Shown: one piece after another, positions 5,034-6,369 of the stretch
Layout of the letters: each line of letters starts with the position of its first letter
Numbering within the stretch: position 1 is the stretch's first letter
Assembly (NCBI GenBank): GCA_012798145.1
Contig: JAAZNT010000172.1
Span: forward strand, 1-6,369
Length of the DNA stretch: 6,369 bases
Origin: Thermoanaerobaculaceae bacterium
Lineage (GTDB): Bacteria > Acidobacteriota > UBA4820
Direction: 5' to 3'
Program-made: the position numbers and the translations under genes
The notes under the pieces: model-generated
What the model saw: the letters and a program-made list of their open reading frames with translations, nothing else
The model's database searches: none
Told to the model about the DNA's origin: nothing

Positions 5034-6119
5034 CTAAAATTGTTTTAATAATGCTTTAAGGTCAATTATCAAATCCTTTTCAAGTGATTGATCGTAGGCT
5101 CGTAATACTAAACTATTTTTACCGCTTTCAAAACCTACAAAATAATATCCAAGTGGGATTTCTCTAAGCTCCTTTCTTTCTTTTGTCTTTGTGTTATAAA
5201 GCATCAATTTCGTTTTTGCTTTAGTATTCTTATTTGTTCCATCTCCTTCTCTATAATGATACAAGTAAACATATTTATCATCTCCTATTGGCCAAAAATA
5301 ATTCCTTTTCGAATATATTGGTTCAAAACTATTTTGCTTTTCACAATCAAGAACAATTTCTACATCTTTATCTACCAAACTAATCAACTTGTTTCCCACT
5401 TTTACCATTGGAAATACATTAGATAAAAAAAAGGGGGGGACTTTTAATGAATACCATTTATCTTTGCAAGGGTCAAAGTAGCACAGATAAAATTTTGGTT
5501 CGGGGATTTTTTCAGATTTGCCTATCACAGCCATCATACAAGGTATATCTCCGCATATATCAGAAAAAGGACACCCTTGATTTGAATCCTCCATTGGTTC
5601 TCTAATTACTTCCTTTAATGGAATTGCTTTCTCCATTTTACCATTTTGTACTAAAGCAATAAAATTCTGAGCCTTTTTTTTAAGATTTTTTCCTTCTGTG
5701 TCATTCGAATAATCCCCATAAACCCATATTGAATCTCCAATTCTTCCTATCAGTTTATCAATAAACCACCCCTTAGGAAAGTCGTATATTTTGGTTCTTT
5801 GCACATTTTTATCGTCAATAAAAGAAAAACTTTCAATATTGTTAAAATTCACTAAAATAAGTTCGTTTTTCTTCCCAATCATCATATCAAGAATGGCTGC
5901 TCCTCCTCTTTTGTATTTATAAAATTTTATTTTTTTGAAAGAGGAATTTTTCTTTACAGCAAGATATCCACTTCCATCCAAATACGAGCATCTTTCCCAC
6001 TGAACATCTCTATCTTGAAGAATAATTTTACTCCCCACTCTTTTACAGCTTATCATTATAAGTAACCAAATCAACCCAATTCCTAAACAAGCATAAAACC
6101 AATTTATTTTTAATTTCAT
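5034..6119 (-). CDS. Predicted lipoprotein, possibly beta-propeller-like, function unknown
   Basis: I do not recognise the family. With the ATG at 6119 the product is 361 residues. It opens MKLKINWF, followed by a hydrophobic stretch ending in MISC, a reasonable lipobox with C25 as the lipidated residue. The mature part is rich in short beta-type segments such as ELILVNFNN, DSIWVYGDY, NKLISLVDKD, YVYLYHY and LMLYNTKTKERKELREI. The last resembles a propeller blade edge. A cysteine-rich patch (GCPFSDICGDIPC, then CYFDPC) lies mid-protein. The start at 6119 is chosen over the in-frame ATG at 6137 for three reasons. AAGGAG (6126-6131) is 6 nt upstream. The ATG overlaps the stop of the preceding gene (ATGA). 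The signal peptide then has the usual length. The frame crosses a C7T8 tract (5425-5439), a slippage-prone site. A role as partner or immunity protein of the upstream gene is possible but unproven. Confidence 0.85.
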   Translation of the reverse strand: MKLKINWFYACLGIGLIWLLIMISCKRVGSKIILQDRDVQWERCSYLDGSGYLAVKKNSSFKKIKFYKYKRGGAAILDMMIGKKNELILVNFNNIESFSFIDDKNVQRTKIYDFPKGWFIDKLIGRIGDSIWVYGDYSNDTEGKNLKKKAQNFIALVQNGKMEKAIPLKEVIREPMEDSNQGCPFSDICGDIPCMMAVIGKSEKIPEPKFYLCYFDPCKDKWYSLKVPPFFLSNVFPMVKVGNKLISLVDKDVEIVLDCEKQNSFEPIYSKRNYFWPIGDDKYVYLYHYREGDGTNKNTKAKTKLMLYNTKTKERKELREIPLGYYFVGFESGKNSLVLRAYDQSLEKDLIIDLKALLKQF

Positions 6120-6369
6120 ATATTTCTCCTTCTCCATGCATCTTCAAAGGCTTCCATAAAGGTATTTGCAGGCGAATTATTTATTACATTGATTTCACTA
6201 AAAAATTCTTTATAAGATGAAAAACCCAAATCGTTCTTTAAATTCATTATCTCTTCACTCGAGGCGATAATTGCTTCTCGCTCACTTTCTAACAGCGAAC
6301 GGTCTAAATTTCCTGTAACAGCTTTTAAAACACTGTTCCAAGCGGCCGCTCCTTCACTAAAGATTTCTG
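6116..6369 (-). CDS. C-terminal end of an unrecognised protein, 5' part outside the window
   Basis: An open frame enters from the window edge and ends at TGA (6118-6116), giving 83 visible residues that start EIFSEGAAAWNSVLK and end MEAFEDAWRRRNI. It looks largely helical, with acidic and hydrophobic residues alternating (SLLESEREAIIASSEEIM), and has no catalytic motif that I recognise. The other two minus-strand frames contain early stops, and this is the only one consistent with the ATGA junction to the lipoprotein gene. That 4-nt overlap implies translational coupling, and the lipoprotein ribosome binding site lies within this gene's last codons. Its identity, including whether it is another toxin C-terminus, cannot be judged from this fragment. 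Confidence 0.75.
   Translation of the reverse strand, partial: EIFSEGAAAWNSVLKAVTGNLDRSLLESEREAIIASSEEIMNLKNDLGFSSYKEFFSEINVINNSPANTFMEAFEDAWRRRNI

Noticed and set aside
6120..6137. Upstream in-frame ATG for the lipoprotein, adding MEKEKY
   Set aside because: These bases contain the ribosome binding site for the ATG at 6119, and the later start gives an ATGA junction and a normal lipoprotein signal peptide.

Overview
This window is a low-GC bacterial segment in which every supported gene lies on the minus strand, so biological order runs from high to low coordinates. It has two parts. Positions 1-2934 hold the start of a division and cell wall (dcw) cluster: mraZ, rsmH, ftsL and a 3'-truncated ftsI/PBP gene. 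Positions about 3490-6369 hold an AT-rich accessory region with an Rhs-type toxin fragment, a small exported protein, a lipoprotein and the end of one more gene. A gene-free stretch with dispersed palindromic repeats (about 2941-3491) separates the two. The species cannot be named from the sequence. Low GC, exported proteins and a lipoprotein, an Rhs module and REP-like intergenic repeats suggest an environmental or uncultured, probably diderm, bacterium. That is inference.

The dcw part is tightly packed. mraZ and rsmH overlap by 44 nt, rsmH and ftsL by 4 nt (TTG start over a TGA stop), and ftsL and ftsI by 4 nt (GTG start over a TGA stop). Upstream of mraZ is a textbook sigma70-type promoter (TTGACA, 17 nt, TACAAT). 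Just downstream, covering the expected transcription start, are three GTGG-containing direct repeats at exact 10-bp spacing. This is the arrangement expected of a MraZ autoregulatory operator. A perfect 7-bp inverted repeat in the leader overlaps the last box.

The accessory part reads, in transcription order: the C-terminal end of an unrecognised protein (83 residues visible); a lipoprotein coupled to it by an ATGA overlap; a 147-nt gap with a possible promoter; a short Rhs C-terminal fragment whose toxin domain carries HESGH and resembles M91-type zincin metallopeptidase Rhs toxins; and, 21 nt further on behind a perfect AGGAGG, a small protein with a signal peptide. Position and export make that small protein the candidate immunity protein. 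The Rhs fragment lacks nearly all of the Rhs repeat shell, so it looks like an orphan toxin tip or cassette, not a complete Rhs gene.

The leader of the Rhs fragment (-10-like box, ribosome binding site and start codon) is repeated as a diverged 41-nt copy beyond the candidate immunity gene. This may be the relic of another module or a recombination footprint.
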